Assembly: GCA_017613335.1 (NCBI GenBank)
Contig: JAGAEB010000037.1
Coordinates: 1 to 5,898, forward strand
Reading direction: 5' to 3'
Length of the DNA: 5,898 bases
From: Methanosarcinaceae archaeon
Lineage (GTDB): Archaea > Halobacteriota > Methanosarcinia > Methanosarcinales > Methanosarcinaceae
The translations under genes and the position numbers were made by a program. Numbering within the stretch: position 1 is the stretch's first letter; each line of letters starts with the position of its first letter. A model generated the notes under the pieces. The model was not told the DNA's origin. It did no database searches and worked only from the letters and a program-made list of their open reading frames with translations. This document shows, one piece after another, positions 5,838 to 5,898 of this stretch.

Positions 5838-5898
5838 GCGACCCCTGCAAAATCCCACCAGATTCTCACCCCGACCCTCTCAAAACAAAAACTTTATA
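5838..5898. other. Unassigned right edge
   Basis: This stretch follows the 28-bp array and turns C-rich then A-rich, ending AAAACAAAAACTTTATA. I see no gene, RNA or repeat. The terminal TTTATA could belong to a plus-strand promoter of a gene outside the window, or the minus-strand T run to a terminator of an off-window gene; neither can be decided. Confidence 0.3.

Noticed and set aside
1..5898. Mobile element, toxin-antitoxin or defence system
   Set aside because: No transposase, integrase, small paired genes, terminal inverted repeats or target duplications are visible; the complete genes are metabolic or tRNA-modifying.

Overview
The window looks like part of a methanogenic archaeon's chromosome, most likely from the order Methanomicrobiales. 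Three things point there: a cysteate-synthase-type enzyme (the coenzyme M route of Methanosarcinales and Methanomicrobiales), a methanogen-type 5'-deoxyadenosine deaminase, and a short archaeal ThiI with a CxxC motif and no rhodanese domain. GGAGG-like ribosome binding sites fit. The genus cannot be fixed from the sequence alone.

Layout. (a) 2-832, plus strand: the 3' part of a secreted or surface protein built from beta-sandwich (Ig-like/CARDB-like) modules; its start lies off the left edge. (b) 833-1045: convergent intergenic region with a strong hairpin flanked by A and T runs, able to terminate from both sides. (c) 1046-2434, minus: thiI, tRNA 4-thiouridine synthetase, with an unusual repeat-encoded charged C-terminal tail. 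(d) 2435-2597: intergenic, with a hairpin and most of a 25/26-bp tandem array. (e) 2598-3941, minus: dadD. (f) 3942-4234: a plausible TATA box and a 13-bp array with a 26-bp higher-order pattern. (g) 4235-5503, minus: a cysteate synthase homologue. (h) 5504-5898: no gene; it holds a perfect 21-bp palindrome 68 bases upstream of the cysteate synthase start, then seven 28-bp direct repeats.

The three minus-strand genes run the same way but are separated by 163 and 293 bases, and each has its own ribosome binding site, so a single tight operon is not evident. They share a loose theme of methanogen sulfur and cofactor metabolism: sulfite into cysteate and coenzyme M, disposal of the radical-SAM by-product 5'-deoxyadenosine, and sulfur transfer to tRNA.

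Two features stand out. First, the cysteate synthase homologue keeps most family motifs, but the residue expected to be the PLP-binding lysine is glutamate (E106). Second, four unrelated short tandem arrays (18, 25/26, 13/26 and 28 bp) lie at gene boundaries within about 4.8 kb, and two of them encode the C-terminal ends of proteins (ThiI and DadD). I did not find a defence system, CRISPR array, mobile element or RNA gene.
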